A DNA stretch of 64,000 nucleotides from Streptomyces sp. ISL-100 (GCF_018614615.1 NZ_JAGGOK010000094.1:48467-112466), one strand, 5' to 3'. Shown: positions 7,242 through 16,441, numbered from the stretch's first letter. Numbers and translations: made by a program. The notes: generated by a model not told the origin, from the letters alone.

Positions 7242-9323
7242 ATGACTCAGACACCCACACAGCCGCAGGCCCGCGCCCAGTTCACCGTGCCGGACACGCA
7301 CCCCATGGTGATGGTTCTGGGTTCCAGCGATTCCCTGTTGCGCGTGATCGAGAACGCCTTCCCCGATGTGGACATCCACGTCAGGGGGAATGAGGTCAGC
7401 ACGGTCGGCGACCCGACGGAGGTCGCACTGGTCCAGCGCCTGCTGGCCGAGATGATGCTGGTGCTCCGCACCGGACTGCCGATGACGGAGGACGCAGTGG
7501 AACGCTCGATCGCCATGCTCAGAGCAAGTGAGAACGGGGATGTCCTGGACGAGACCCCGGCGGAAGTTCTCACCCAGAACATCCTTTCCTCGCGCGGTCG
7601 CACCATTCGTCCCAAGACGCTCAACCAGAAGCGGTACGTCGACGCCATCGACAAGCACACCATCGTTTTCGGCATCGGCCCCGCCGGTACGGGCAAGACC
7701 TACCTCGCCATGGCCAAGGCGGTCCAGGCCCTGCAGTCCAAGCAGGTCACCCGGATCATCCTGACCAGGCCGGCGGTGGAGGCGGGCGAGCGCCTCGGCT
7801 TCCTCCCGGGCACGCTCTACGAGAAGATCGACCCGTACCTGCGGCCGCTCTACGACGCTCTGCACGACATGCTCGACCCGGACTCGATCCCGCGCCTGAT
7901 GGCTGCGGGCACGATCGAGGTGGCCCCGCTGGCATACATGAGGGGCAGGAGCCAACCGATCTTCACTAATGTGCTGACGCCGGATGGCTGGCGCCCCATC
8001 GGTGACCTTCAGGTGGGCGACCTGGTCATCGGGTCGAACGGCGAGCCGACTCCGGTCCTGGGTGTGTATCCGCAGGGCGAGAAGGACATCTACCGCGTCT
8101 CGGCCCAGGACGGCTCATGGACACTGTGCTGTGGTGAGCACCTGTGGACGGTGCGGACGGCCTCGGACAAGCGCCGGGACAAACCGTGGCGGGTCCTGGA
8201 GACGAAGGACATGATCGGCAACCTGCGGGCCGCGCACGCCCGTCGCTATGAGCTGCCGATGCTCACGGCACCCGTGGCCTTTCCTGAGCGCGAGGTCCCT
8301 ATTGATCCCTATGCCTTGGGACTTCTGCTCGGTGACGGTTGCATTTCACGAAAAAATACGCCTTCGTTCACCACAGCCGACCCGGAGCTCATCTCCGCGC
8401 TAGACACAGCGCTTCCCGGCATCAAAGTACGGTCGAGAGGAGGTTACGACTACCTCATCAACCGTGTGTCGACACCGAGCGACGTCAAGGGCAGCGTCCT
8501 GACGCATCCGCTGAAGCAGGCTCTGCGCGTCTTGGACCTGCTCGGCAGTAAGTCCTACTCGAAGTTCGTGCCGGATGACTACCTGTTCAACACGGCAGAG
8601 GTCCGCCTCGCCGTGCTCCAAGGGCTCCTCGACTCCGACGGCGGACCGATCGCCCAGAACGACCGCACTTGCCGCATCCAGTACTCGACCGTGTCGATCG
8701 TCCTGCGGGACGACGTGATCGCGCTTGTCCAGTCCCTGGGCGGTGTCGCCTACACCAGGCGCCGCCGGGCCGAGGACCGGAAGCAGGGCAGCGCCCTGGG
8801 CGGCCACAAGTACGACTCACACGTCGTGGACATCCGTCTTCCCGAGGGCATCGAGCCCTTCCGCCTCACCCGCAAACGCGAGAAGTACCACGCCGCCGGC
8901 GGCGGAGGCCGCCCCATGCGCTTCATCGACAGCATCGAACCCGCAGGCCGTGAGGAGGCGGTATGCATCCAGGTCGCGGCCGAGGACTCGCTGTACGTCA
9001 CCCAGGACTACCTGCTGACCCACAACACCCTGAACGACGCGTTCATCATCCTGGACGAGGCGCAGAACACCAGCGCCGAGCAGATGAAGATGTTCCTGAC
9101 GAGGCTCGGCTTCGACTCGAAGATCGTCGTCACGGGTGACGTCACGCAGGTCGACCTGCCGGGCGGGACCAAGAGCGGTCTGCGGCAGGTCCAGCACATC
9201 CTGGAGGGCCTCGACGACGTCCACTTCTCCCGGCTCACGTCGCAGGATGTCGTACGGCACAAGCTGGTCGGCCGTATCGTCGACGCGTACGAGCAGTACG
9301 ACGACAGCCAAAACGGGCTGTGA
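7242..9323 (+). CDS. phoH: PhoH family ATPase containing an intein
   Basis: This 693-residue precursor would splice to a 334-residue PhoH-type P-loop ATPase. N-extein residues 1-236 carry Walker A GPAGTGKT (near 144-151) and the TRPAVEAGERLGFLPG segment. C-extein residues 596-693 carry Walker B FIILDEAQNT and VVTGDVTQVDLP. Between them, in the normally continuous AYMRGR/TLNDAF sequence, lies a 359-residue in-frame insertion with intein blocks. PhoH proteins are linked to RNA metabolism; in actinobacteria the gene sits before ybeY, as here (27 bases), suggesting a role in rRNA processing. Without splicing the inserted polypeptide would separate Walker A from Walker B and probably abolish ATPase activity. 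Confidence 0.93.
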   Translation: MTQTPTQPQARAQFTVPDTHPMVMVLGSSDSLLRVIENAFPDVDIHVRGNEVSTVGDPTEVALVQRLLAEMMLVLRTGLPMTEDAVERSIAMLRASENGDVLDETPAEVLTQNILSSRGRTIRPKTLNQKRYVDAIDKHTIVFGIGPAGTGKTYLAMAKAVQALQSKQVTRIILTRPAVEAGERLGFLPGTLYEKIDPYLRPLYDALHDMLDPDSIPRLMAAGTIEVAPLAYMRGRSQPIFTNVLTPDGWRPIGDLQVGDLVIGSNGEPTPVLGVYPQGEKDIYRVSAQDGSWTLCCGEHLWTVRTASDKRRDKPWRVLETKDMIGNLRAAHARRYELPMLTAPVAFPEREVPIDPYALGLLLGDGCISRKNTPSFTTADPELISALDTALPGIKVRSRGGYDYLINRVSTPSDVKGSVLTHPLKQALRVLDLLGSKSYSKFVPDDYLFNTAEVRLAVLQGLLDSDGGPIAQNDRTCRIQYSTVSIVLRDDVIALVQSLGGVAYTRRRRAEDRKQGSALGGHKYDSHVVDIRLPEGIEPFRLTRKREKYHAAGGGGRPMRFIDSIEPAGREEAVCIQVAAEDSLYVTQDYLLTHNTLNDAFIILDEAQNTSAEQMKMFLTRLGFDSKIVVTGDVTQVDLPGGTKSGLRQVQHILEGLDDVHFSRLTSQDVVRHKLVGRIVDAYEQYDDSQNGL
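7950..9026 (+). mobile_element. intein with LAGLIDADG homing endonuclease in PhoH
   Basis: This is a 1,077-base, 359-residue in-frame element. It starts with Ser (residue 1, followed by QPIFTNVLTPDGWRPIGDL, block A), has a block-B-like CCGEHLW with Cys replacing the usual Thr, and ends in YLLTHN with Thr as the first C-extein residue. Thus Ser1, penultimate His, terminal Asn and +1 Thr are all present, as for standard class 1 splicing. Two dodecapeptide motifs, YALGLLLGDGCIS and LAVLQGLLDSDGG, each with an acidic residue, indicate a LAGLIDADG endonuclease that may still cut. The stretch around 8285-8420 is visibly AT-richer than its surroundings (for example gcatttcacgaaaaaatac), a sign of transfer. 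Confidence 0.93.
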
Positions 9324-9350
9324 CTTTGAACCAGGGGTAGATCCAGCACC

Positions 9351-9848
9351 ATGTCGATCGACGTCAACAACGAATCCGGCACCGAGGTCGACGAGCAGGC
9401 GATTCTCGACATCGCCCGCTACGCACTCACCCGGATGCGGATCCACCCGCTCTCCGAACTGTCGGTGATCGTCGTGGACACGGCCGCCATGGAGCAGCTC
9501 CACATCCAGTGGATGGACCTCCCGGGCCCGACCGATGTCATGTCCTTCCCGATGGACGAACTGCGTCCGCCGTCCAAGGACGACGAGGAGCCCCCGCAGG
9601 GGCTCCTCGGTGACATCGTGCTCTGCCCCGAGGTCGCCAAGAAGCAGGGCGAGGACGCGGACACGCAGCACTCCATGGACGAGGAGCTCCAGCTCCTCAC
9701 CGTCCACGGCGTGCTGCACCTGCTCGGTTACGACCACGAGGAGCCGGACGAGAAGGCCGAGATGTTCGGCCTCCAGGCGGCCATCGTGGACGGCTGGCGA
9801 GCGGAGAAGGGCCTGACCGGTCCGTCCCCCGCGCCGACCGTTTCATGA
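9351..9848 (+). CDS. ybeY: endoribonuclease YbeY (rRNA maturation)
   Basis: This 165-residue single-strand-specific zinc endoribonuclease is needed for 16S rRNA 3' end maturation and ribosome quality control. The zinc motif HGVLHLLGYDH lies at 121-131, giving ligands H121, H125 and H131. The length is normal. It lies 27 bases after phoH, and its stop overlaps the start of the CorC-like gene by four bases (ATGA), so phoH, ybeY and corC form one operon. That order is conserved widely in bacteria. Confidence 0.95.
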   Translation: MSIDVNNESGTEVDEQAILDIARYALTRMRIHPLSELSVIVVDTAAMEQLHIQWMDLPGPTDVMSFPMDELRPPSKDDEEPPQGLLGDIVLCPEVAKKQGEDADTQHSMDEELQLLTVHGVLHLLGYDHEEPDEKAEMFGLQAAIVDGWRAEKGLTGPSPAPTVS

Positions 9849-11128
9849 CCGCCCAACTGATCACCGGCGCCGTCCTGCTGGTCGTGGTCGCCTGGCTGGC
9901 GGCCTGTGCGGAAGCGGGCATCGCCCGTGTCTCCACCTTCAGGGCCGCCGAGGCCGTACGCTCGGGCCGGCGCGGCGGCGCCAAGCTGGCCCAGGTCGCC
10001 TCCGACCCGACCCGCTACCTGAACGTCGCGCTGCTGATACGCGTGGCCTGCGAAATGGCCGCCGGTGTCTTTGTCACGTACGCCTGCCTGCGCGAGTTCG
10101 ACGAGACCTGGGAGGCGCTGGCCATCGCCATCGGCGTGATGGTCCTCGTCTCGTACGTCGCCGTCGGCGTTTCCCCTCGCACCATCGGCCGCCAGCACCC
10201 GATGAACACGGCCACCGCTTCCGCGTACGTCCTGCTGCCGCTCGCCCGCGTCATGGGCCCCATCCCGCAGCTGCTGATCCTCATCGGCAACGCCCTCACC
10301 CCCGGCAAGGGCTTCCGCAAGGGCCCGTTCGCCAGCGAGGCCGAGCTGCGCGCGATGGTCGACCTGGCCGAGCAGGAGTCCCTGATCGAGGACGACGAGC
10401 GCCGCATGGTGCACTCCGTCTTCGAGCTCGGCGACACGCTCGTACGCGAAGTCATGGTCCCCAGGACCGACCTCGTTTCCATCGAGCGCTTCAAGACGAT
10501 CCGCCAGGCCCTCACCCTGGCCCTGCGCTCCGGCTTCTCCCGTATCCCGGTGACCGGTGAGAACGAGGACGACATCGTCGGCATCGTCTACCTCAAGGAC
10601 CTGGTCAGGAAGACCCACATCAACCGCGAGTCGGAGGCCGATCTGGTCTCCACCGCGATGCGCCCGGCCGTCTTCGTCCCCGACACGAAGAACGCGGGCG
10701 ACCTGCTGCGCGAGATGCAGCAGGAGCGCAATCACGTCGCCGTCGTCATCGACGAGTACGGCGGCACGGCCGGCATCGTCACCATCGAGGACATCCTCGA
10801 AGAGATCGTCGGCGAGATCACGGACGAGTACGACCGTGAACTGCCGCCCATCGAGGAACTGGACGACGGCTGCTACCGGGTGACCGCCCGGCTCGACATC
10901 GGCGACCTCGGCGAGCTCTTCGGCTTCGACGAGTACGACGACGAGGACGTCGAGACCGTCGGCGGACTGCTGGCCAAGGCGCTCGGCCGGGTGCCGATCG
11001 CGGGCGCGTCCGCGACCGTGGACCTGCCCGACGGGCGCTCGCTGCGCCTGACCGCCGAGTCCCCGGCCGGCCGCCGGAACAAGATCGTCACGGTACTGGT
11101 GGAGCCGGAGCAGAGGGAGGCGGCATGA
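9845..11128 (+). CDS. CorC/HlyC-type membrane protein with CBS domains
   Basis: This 427-residue inner-membrane protein is of the CNNM/CorC family, proposed to act in magnesium or cobalt efflux. An N-terminal DUF21 region with about three membrane segments (residues 1-145) is followed by a pair of CBS domains (about 200-325, including SRIPVTGENEDDIVGIVYLKDL) and a C-terminal CorC_HlyC domain (about 340-420). The EYGGTAGIVTIEDILEEIVGEI stretch is typical. It overlaps ybeY by four bases and the yjbR gene by four bases. The old name hemolysin for this family is misleading; transport is the better supported role. Confidence 0.88.
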   Translation: MTAQLITGAVLLVVVAWLAACAEAGIARVSTFRAAEAVRSGRRGGAKLAQVASDPTRYLNVALLIRVACEMAAGVFVTYACLREFDETWEALAIAIGVMVLVSYVAVGVSPRTIGRQHPMNTATASAYVLLPLARVMGPIPQLLILIGNALTPGKGFRKGPFASEAELRAMVDLAEQESLIEDDERRMVHSVFELGDTLVREVMVPRTDLVSIERFKTIRQALTLALRSGFSRIPVTGENEDDIVGIVYLKDLVRKTHINRESEADLVSTAMRPAVFVPDTKNAGDLLREMQQERNHVAVVIDEYGGTAGIVTIEDILEEIVGEITDEYDRELPPIEELDDGCYRVTARLDIGDLGELFGFDEYDDEDVETVGGLLAKALGRVPIAGASATVDLPDGRSLRLTAESPAGRRNKIVTVLVEPEQREAA

Positions 11129-11481
11129 CGCCGCAGGAGCTCAGGGCGTTCTGTCTGGAATTCAACGCGGCGACGGAGGAATTCCCCTTCGGCCCCGAGA
11201 CATCGGTCTTCAAGGTCCTCGGAAAGCTCTTCGCGCTCTGCGCGCTGGACGGCGACCCGCTGACGGTCAACCTCAAGTGCGAACCCGAGATCGCCGCCCA
11301 ACTCCGCGAGGAGCACGACGCGATCGCCCCCGGCCGGCACATGAACAAGCGCCACTGGAACACGGTCACCGTCGACGGCCGGCTCCCGGACCGCATGGTC
11401 CGGGAGCTGATCGAGGACTCGTACGACCTGGTGGTGGCCGGTCTCCCGAAGGCGGAGCGCCTGCGGCTCGACCGGGCCTGA
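11125..11481 (+). CDS. MmcQ/YjbR family DNA-binding-like protein
   Basis: This 118-residue protein is of the MmcQ/YjbR family, whose fold resembles CyaY-like DNA-binding proteins but whose function is unclear. It has the family features ETSVFKVLGKLFAL near 27-40, LTVNLKCEPEIAAQLREEHDAI and PGRHMNKRHWNTV, with a C-terminal LIEDSYDLVVAGLP. The length is normal. The ATG overlaps the corC stop by four bases, making it the last gene of the phoH operon. It converges on the MFS gene, three bases away. Confidence 0.85.
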   Translation: MTPQELRAFCLEFNAATEEFPFGPETSVFKVLGKLFALCALDGDPLTVNLKCEPEIAAQLREEHDAIAPGRHMNKRHWNTVTVDGRLPDRMVRELIEDSYDLVVAGLPKAERLRLDRA

Positions 11482-11484
11482 CGC

Positions 11485-12915
11485 CTACTGGTCCTTGGCC
11501 CGGCTCGTCCGCAGGCCGATGCCCACCAGGACCGCCGCCACCAGCACGAGCGCCGCGTCCACGGCGAGCACGGTGCGTACGCCGTCGAAGAGCGCGCCCT
11601 GGGTCGTGGCCAGCACACCGAGCAGCGGAATGCCGACCGTGAGGCCGACCTGCTGGGTGGTGGTGACGAGTCCGGTCGCCAGACCCTGCTCCTCGTCCGG
11701 CACCCCGGACGTGACGATCAGGCCGTACGAGATGATCGCGCCCAGGTGGCACATGCTGGCCAGCGAGACGGCGGCGGCCGCCAGCAGCGCCCCCGACCCG
11801 GTGCCGATGCCCAGCAGCGCGGCGATGAACAGGCCCTGGCCGAGCAGCGAGCCGACCAGGGTGCGGCGGGCGCCGATGCGGCCGATGAGCTTCGAGGCGT
11901 ACGTACCGGCGACGGCCGACATCGCACCCTGGACGCCGAAGATCAGACCGGTCTGGAAGGCGGAGAGCTTGAGCACTTCCTGGAGGTAGAGGGTCAGGAC
12001 GAAGATGACCGTGCTCATCATCGAGAAGGTGACCAGGCCGCCCAGATTGCCCCAGGCCACGGTCCGGCGCCGCAGCATCGGCAGCGAGACGAGGGGCGCC
12101 GCGGCACGGGACTCGACGTACACGAAGGCGGCGAGGAGCGCGATGCCCGCGACCAGGGTGACGAGGACGTCCGCGCCGCCGAAGCCGCGCTCGGCCGCCG
12201 TCGACAGGGCGTAGATCAGGGCCAGCAGACCGGCGGTGACAGTGACCGCGCCGGGGATGTCGAGGCGCGGGCGCTCGGGGTGGCGGGACTCCGACAGCAG
12301 GCCCGGCGCCAGTACGAGCACGATCACGGCGGCGACGGCCAGCAGGCCCATCGTGGAGCGCCAGCCCAGGGTGTCGGTCATGACACCGCCGAGCAGCATG
12401 CCGACGGTGAAGCCGAGCGAGAGCAGCGTGCCGCTGATCCCCAGCGCCCGGTCGCGCTGCGGGCCTTCGGGGAACGTGGTGGTCAGCAGCGACATGCCGG
12501 TCGGCACGATCGCGGCCGCTCCGAGGCCCTGGAGGGCCCGCCCGGCCAGGAAGGACGCCGGGCCCCAGGCGAAGGTGGCGAGGAGGGAGGCCGCGCCGAA
12601 GACGGCGAGGCCGGTGAGGAACAGTTTCCGCCGCCCGAACAGGTCGGCGATCCGGCCGAAGAGGAGCAGGAATCCGCCGGAGGGGAGAGCGAAGGCGGTG
12701 ACTGCCCACTGGAGCCCGGACTGGCTCATGCCGAGGTCCTTGCCGAGGACCGGCAGGGCCACATTCAGTACGGAGAAGTCGAGGGCCACCATGAACTGGG
12801 CGGCGCACAGCACGAACAGGATCAGCTTGGCGCGGCGGGAGAGCTTGGGCGGTGTCGCCGTCTCTCCGGGGGCAGTTGAGCTGGGGACGGGGGTGTCGAT
12901 TGCCATGGTCGACAC
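11485..12915 (-). CDS. MFS drug exporter, 14-TMS (EmrB/QacA type)
   Basis: This 476-residue inner-membrane antiporter probably exports a drug or other toxic compound. After a hydrophilic N-terminus of about 28 residues come about 14 hydrophobic segments. The family motifs are LDFSVLNVALPVLGKDL in TMS1, GRIADLFGRRKLFL between TMS2 and TMS3, and SLGFTVGMLLGG (motif C) in TMS5. It is divergent from an XRE-family regulator, with an inverted repeat between them, so that regulator probably represses it. The substrate is unknown. The pair separates the phoH operon from the deaminase-like gene and era, suggesting insertion into an otherwise conserved block. Confidence 0.85.
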   Translation of the reverse strand: MSTMAIDTPVPSSTAPGETATPPKLSRRAKLILFVLCAAQFMVALDFSVLNVALPVLGKDLGMSQSGLQWAVTAFALPSGGFLLLFGRIADLFGRRKLFLTGLAVFGAASLLATFAWGPASFLAGRALQGLGAAAIVPTGMSLLTTTFPEGPQRDRALGISGTLLSLGFTVGMLLGGVMTDTLGWRSTMGLLAVAAVIVLVLAPGLLSESRHPERPRLDIPGAVTVTAGLLALIYALSTAAERGFGGADVLVTLVAGIALLAAFVYVESRAAAPLVSLPMLRRRTVAWGNLGGLVTFSMMSTVIFVLTLYLQEVLKLSAFQTGLIFGVQGAMSAVAGTYASKLIGRIGARRTLVGSLLGQGLFIAALLGIGTGSGALLAAAAVSLASMCHLGAIISYGLIVTSGVPDEEQGLATGLVTTTQQVGLTVGIPLLGVLATTQGALFDGVRTVLAVDAALVLVAAVLVGIGLRTSRAKDQ

Positions 12916-12955
12916 CTTGCGGCCGCAGGAATAGCCGTGGGGAGCGGGAACTTAT

Positions 12956-12976
12956 CCTGTTGGTGCAACCACCAGG
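12956..12976. promoter_or_regulatory. candidate operator between MFS and XRE genes
   Basis: CCTGTTGGTG and AACCACCAGG flank one central base; eight of ten positions pair. It lies 22 bases before the regulator start and 40 bases before the exporter start, suited to control of both divergent genes. Confidence 0.4.
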
Positions 12977-12998
12977 CAGCCGCTGACAGGGGGAGTAC

Positions 12999-13877
12999 GT
13001 GGCTACACCGGTCGATCTCAAGGCACACCGTCTCGGCGAACTGCGCGAGTTCCTCATGAGCCGGCGTGCCCGGGTCAGCCCCGCGGAGGCGGGACTTCCG
13101 GACGGCGGCGCGCGGCGGCGTACGCCCGGACTGCGCCGGGAGGAGGTCGCGGTGCTCGCGGGCGTCGGCGTCTCCTGGTACCAGTGGCTGGAGCAGGGCC
13201 GGGACATCACCGTCTCGGCGCAGGTGCTCGACTCGGTGGGGCGGGTGCTGCGGCTGAGCAGCGCGGAGCGTCGTCATCTGTACGTCCTGGCCGGACTCAA
13301 CCCGCCCGCGCCGGAGGTTGATCCGCGCAATGCGGACATGTGCGAGGGGCTGCGCCGGCTGATCGACGCCTGGATGCCGTTCCCCGCGCACATCATGGAC
13401 GCGTACTGGAACACGATCATGTACAACGACGCGGCGGGCGCGGTGCTGGGCATGCGGCCCGAGATCACCCAGAACTGCCTGGTGGCGTTCTTCACCGATC
13501 CGATCTACCGCTCCAGGGCGAAGAGCTGGGGCCAGAACGCCGCGCATGTCGTGGCCCAGTACCGGGCGGCGTGCTCGGACCGGCCGGACGACGAGGGCTT
13601 TCGCGCGGTCGTCGACGAGGTGAAGGAACTCTCGCCGGAGTTCGCCGAACTGTGGGAGCGGCGCGACATCGCGCCCGGCGGGCAGGTCCGCAAGGAGATG
13701 GAGCATCCGGTCGTCGGCACGCTCGTGGTGGAGTCGACCCAGCTGCGCGTGCCGGCCCGCCCCGACCTGACGATCGTGCTGCACACGGCGCTCCCGGACG
13801 CGGACACCGCGGCGAAGCTGGAGTGGCTGGCGTCACCGGAGGGGCGGCGCGGGTCGATGTACCCGGTCGCGGGCTGA
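12999..13877 (+). CDS. XRE-family regulator with MmyB-like ligand domain
   Basis: This 292-residue transcription factor begins with a helix-turn-helix of the XRE type (about 10-80; RRTPGLRREEVAVLAGVGVSWYQWLEQGR), a form typical of actinobacterial regulators. The rest (about 110-285) resembles the MmyB-like ligand-binding domain, with WNTIMYNDAAGAVLGM and the WERRDIAPGGQVRKEMEHPVVG stretch. A GGGAG ribosome-binding site precedes the GTG at 12999. Relatives of this type often control a divergent oxidoreductase or transporter; here the neighbour is the MFS exporter, its likely target. The ligand is unknown. Confidence 0.85.
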   Translation: MATPVDLKAHRLGELREFLMSRRARVSPAEAGLPDGGARRRTPGLRREEVAVLAGVGVSWYQWLEQGRDITVSAQVLDSVGRVLRLSSAERRHLYVLAGLNPPAPEVDPRNADMCEGLRRLIDAWMPFPAHIMDAYWNTIMYNDAAGAVLGMRPEITQNCLVAFFTDPIYRSRAKSWGQNAAHVVAQYRAACSDRPDDEGFRAVVDEVKELSPEFAELWERRDIAPGGQVRKEMEHPVVGTLVVESTQLRVPARPDLTIVLHTALPDADTAAKLEWLASPEGRRGSMYPVAG

Positions 13878-13904
13878 TCCGGCTTCCCTCCTTATGCTCT
13901 GGAC

Positions 13905-14267
13905 ATGACTGAGACCACGCCGAGCATTGAACTCGACCCTGAGGACCGCAAGATCATCACGCTGGCGCGCAGTGCGCGTGCGCGTAATGAGGTGGCGGAG
14001 GGGGCGGCGGTGCGGGACGAGACGGGGCGTACGTATGTCGCCGGGAGCGTTGACCTGGACTCCCTCAAGCTGAGCGCCCTGCGGACCGCGGTCGCGATGG
14101 CTGTGGCGAGCGGGGCGAAGTCGCTGGAGGCGGCGGCGGTGGTGACGGACGCGGACACGGCGTCGGAGGAGGACCGGGCGGCGGTGCGGGACCTGGGCGG
14201 TCCCGCGACGCCGGTGCTGGTGGCGGGGCCGGACGGGGTGCTGCGGGTGAGCGTGGCGGCGGGCTGA
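13905..14267 (+). CDS. degenerate cytidine deaminase-like protein upstream of era
   Basis: This 120-residue protein has the length and layout of a short cytidine deaminase, and such a gene lies before era in many actinobacteria. The zinc-binding motifs are missing, though: where CAERTA is expected, SALRTAVAMAVASG is present (near 55-68), and there is no PCxxC. It therefore should not deaminate cytidine. What it does instead is unknown; a structural or regulatory role linked to era or ribosome assembly is possible. The assignment rests on fold-level similarity and gene position. Confidence 0.6.
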   Translation: MTETTPSIELDPEDRKIITLARSARARNEVAEGAAVRDETGRTYVAGSVDLDSLKLSALRTAVAMAVASGAKSLEAAAVVTDADTASEEDRAAVRDLGGPATPVLVAGPDGVLRVSVAAG

Positions 14268-14275
14268 CCGCTGGG

Positions 14276-14425
14276 CCCCTGGCCCCGGGACGCCCTTCGG
14301 GCGTGTCCTCAAACGCCGGACGGGCTGGATTTGCCGCGCGTCGGTTGGATCTTGCCGCTTGCGGCAAATCTCAGCCCCTCCGGCGTTTGAGGAGCGGGGT
14401 CTGGGGCAGCGCCCCAGATGCCCGC
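14276..14425. repeat. dispersed palindromic repeat block (copy B)
   Basis: It contains tcctcaaacgccggacggg at its left and, at about 14355-14420, a segment that is the near-exact reverse complement (about 50 bases) of the repeat at 25098-25153. A ttgccgcttgcggcaa hairpin and a ctggggcagcgccccag hairpin are included. It is noncoding, between the deaminase-like gene and era. Confidence 0.8.
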
Positions 14426-14485
14426 AGGGGCGCTCCCCGGCCGCACTGGTCGGCCCCGCCGCGTACATCGGGGAGAATGGCACGC

Positions 14486-15427
14486 ATGAGCGCTCGCACC
14501 CAGTCTTCCGAGGCCCCCCACCGGGCCGGCTTCGCCTGCTTCGTCGGCCGCCCGAACGCGGGCAAGTCCACCCTGACGAACGCTCTGGTCGGCCAGAAGG
14601 TCGCCATCACCTCCAGCCGGCCGCAGACCACCCGCCACACCGTGCGCGGGATCGTGCACCGCCCCGAAGCTCAGCTGATCCTGGTCGACACCCCGGGCCT
14701 CCACAAGCCGCGCACGCTGCTGGGCGAGCGGCTCAATGACGTCGTACGCACCACCTGGGCCGAGGTCGACGTAATCGGCTTCTGCCTGCCCGCCGACCAG
14801 AAGCTCGGCCCCGGCGACAAATTCATCGCCAAGGAGCTCGCGGGCATCAGGAAGACGCCGAAGGTCGCGATCGTCACCAAGACCGACCTCGTCGACTCCA
14901 AGCAGCTCGCCGAGCAGCTCATCGCCATCGACCAGCTCTCCAAGGAGCTCGGCTTCGAGTGGCAGGAGATCGTCCCGGTTTCCGCCGTCGGCGACCTTCA
15001 GGTCTCGCTCCTCGCCGACCTGCTCATCCCGCTCCTTCCCGAGAGCCCGCCGCTCTACCCCGAGGGCGACCTCACCGACGAGCCCGAGATGGTGATGGTC
15101 GCGGAGCTGATCCGCGAGGCCGCCCTCGAAGGCGTACGGGACGAGCTGCCGCACTCCATCGCGGTCGTCGTCGAGGAGATGCTGCCCCGCGAGGACCGCC
15201 CGGCCGACAGGCCGCTCCTCGACATCCACGCGAACGTCTACATCGAGCGCCCCAGCCAGAAGGGCATCATCATCGGCCCCAAGGGCAAGCGCCTGAAGGA
15301 CGTCGGTACGAAGTCGCGCAAGCACATCGAGGCGCTGCTGGGTACGCCGGTCTTCCTCGACCTGCACGTGAAGGTCGCGAAGGACTGGCAGCGGGACCCG
15401 AAGCAGCTGCGCAAGCTGGGCTTCTGA
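14486..15427 (+). CDS. era: GTPase Era
   Basis: This 313-residue GTPase binds the 3' end of 16S rRNA and helps 30S subunit assembly. G domain motifs are GRPNAGKST (G1), RPQTTRHT (switch I), DTPGLH (G3) and TKTD (G4). The C-terminal KH domain includes GIIIGPKGKRLKDVG. A GGGGAG ribosome-binding site lies ten bases before the ATG at 14486; another in-frame ATG nine bases upstream would add three residues but has poor spacing. It is a core ribosome gene together with ybeY and phoH upstream. Confidence 0.95.
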   Translation: MSARTQSSEAPHRAGFACFVGRPNAGKSTLTNALVGQKVAITSSRPQTTRHTVRGIVHRPEAQLILVDTPGLHKPRTLLGERLNDVVRTTWAEVDVIGFCLPADQKLGPGDKFIAKELAGIRKTPKVAIVTKTDLVDSKQLAEQLIAIDQLSKELGFEWQEIVPVSAVGDLQVSLLADLLIPLLPESPPLYPEGDLTDEPEMVMVAELIREAALEGVRDELPHSIAVVVEEMLPREDRPADRPLLDIHANVYIERPSQKGIIIGPKGKRLKDVGTKSRKHIEALLGTPVFLDLHVKVAKDWQRDPKQLRKLGF

Positions 15428-15600
15428 GTCAGCCCACGCCGGCTGCGAGGTCCTGCAGCCCGATGACCCGCAGCAGCTCCAGACGTTCGTACGCCTCCGT
15501 GCCCGCACGCACCGAGTGCGGCTTCCGCCCCCTGTACCCCTCAGTGTGGAGCGCCAAGGACGCGGGCGCGCTCCAGCCCGACGGCGGCCGTGGGCTCCGC
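15428..15600 (-). pseudogene. possible C-terminal gene remnant
   Basis: Directly after era, an antisense frame ends at 15428 and reads EAYERLELLRVIGLQDLA near its end, preceded by TEGYRGRKPHSV. A neighbouring frame upstream reads ALAEPTAAVGLERARVLGAP and ends at 15541, as if a frameshift split one gene. Neither part has a start or a recognised family. The composition looks protein-like, so this may be the decayed tail of a lost gene, next to the broken beta-glucosidase gene. Confidence 0.3.
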
Positions 15601-15614
15601 GAGAGCTGTCGTCG

Positions 15615-16419
<805 letters not shown>

Positions 16420-16441
16420 GCAGAGATGCTCGGTACCGCCC

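Noticed and set aside
7950..9026. The phoH insertion as an insertion sequence or assembly artefact.
   Set aside because: The frame is continuous, with splicing blocks at both ends and the PhoH sequence resuming exactly, so an intein is the better explanation.
11746..12879. A 377-residue frame opposite the MFS gene.
   Set aside because: Low-complexity Gly/Arg/Glu/Gln composition, shadow of a real gene.
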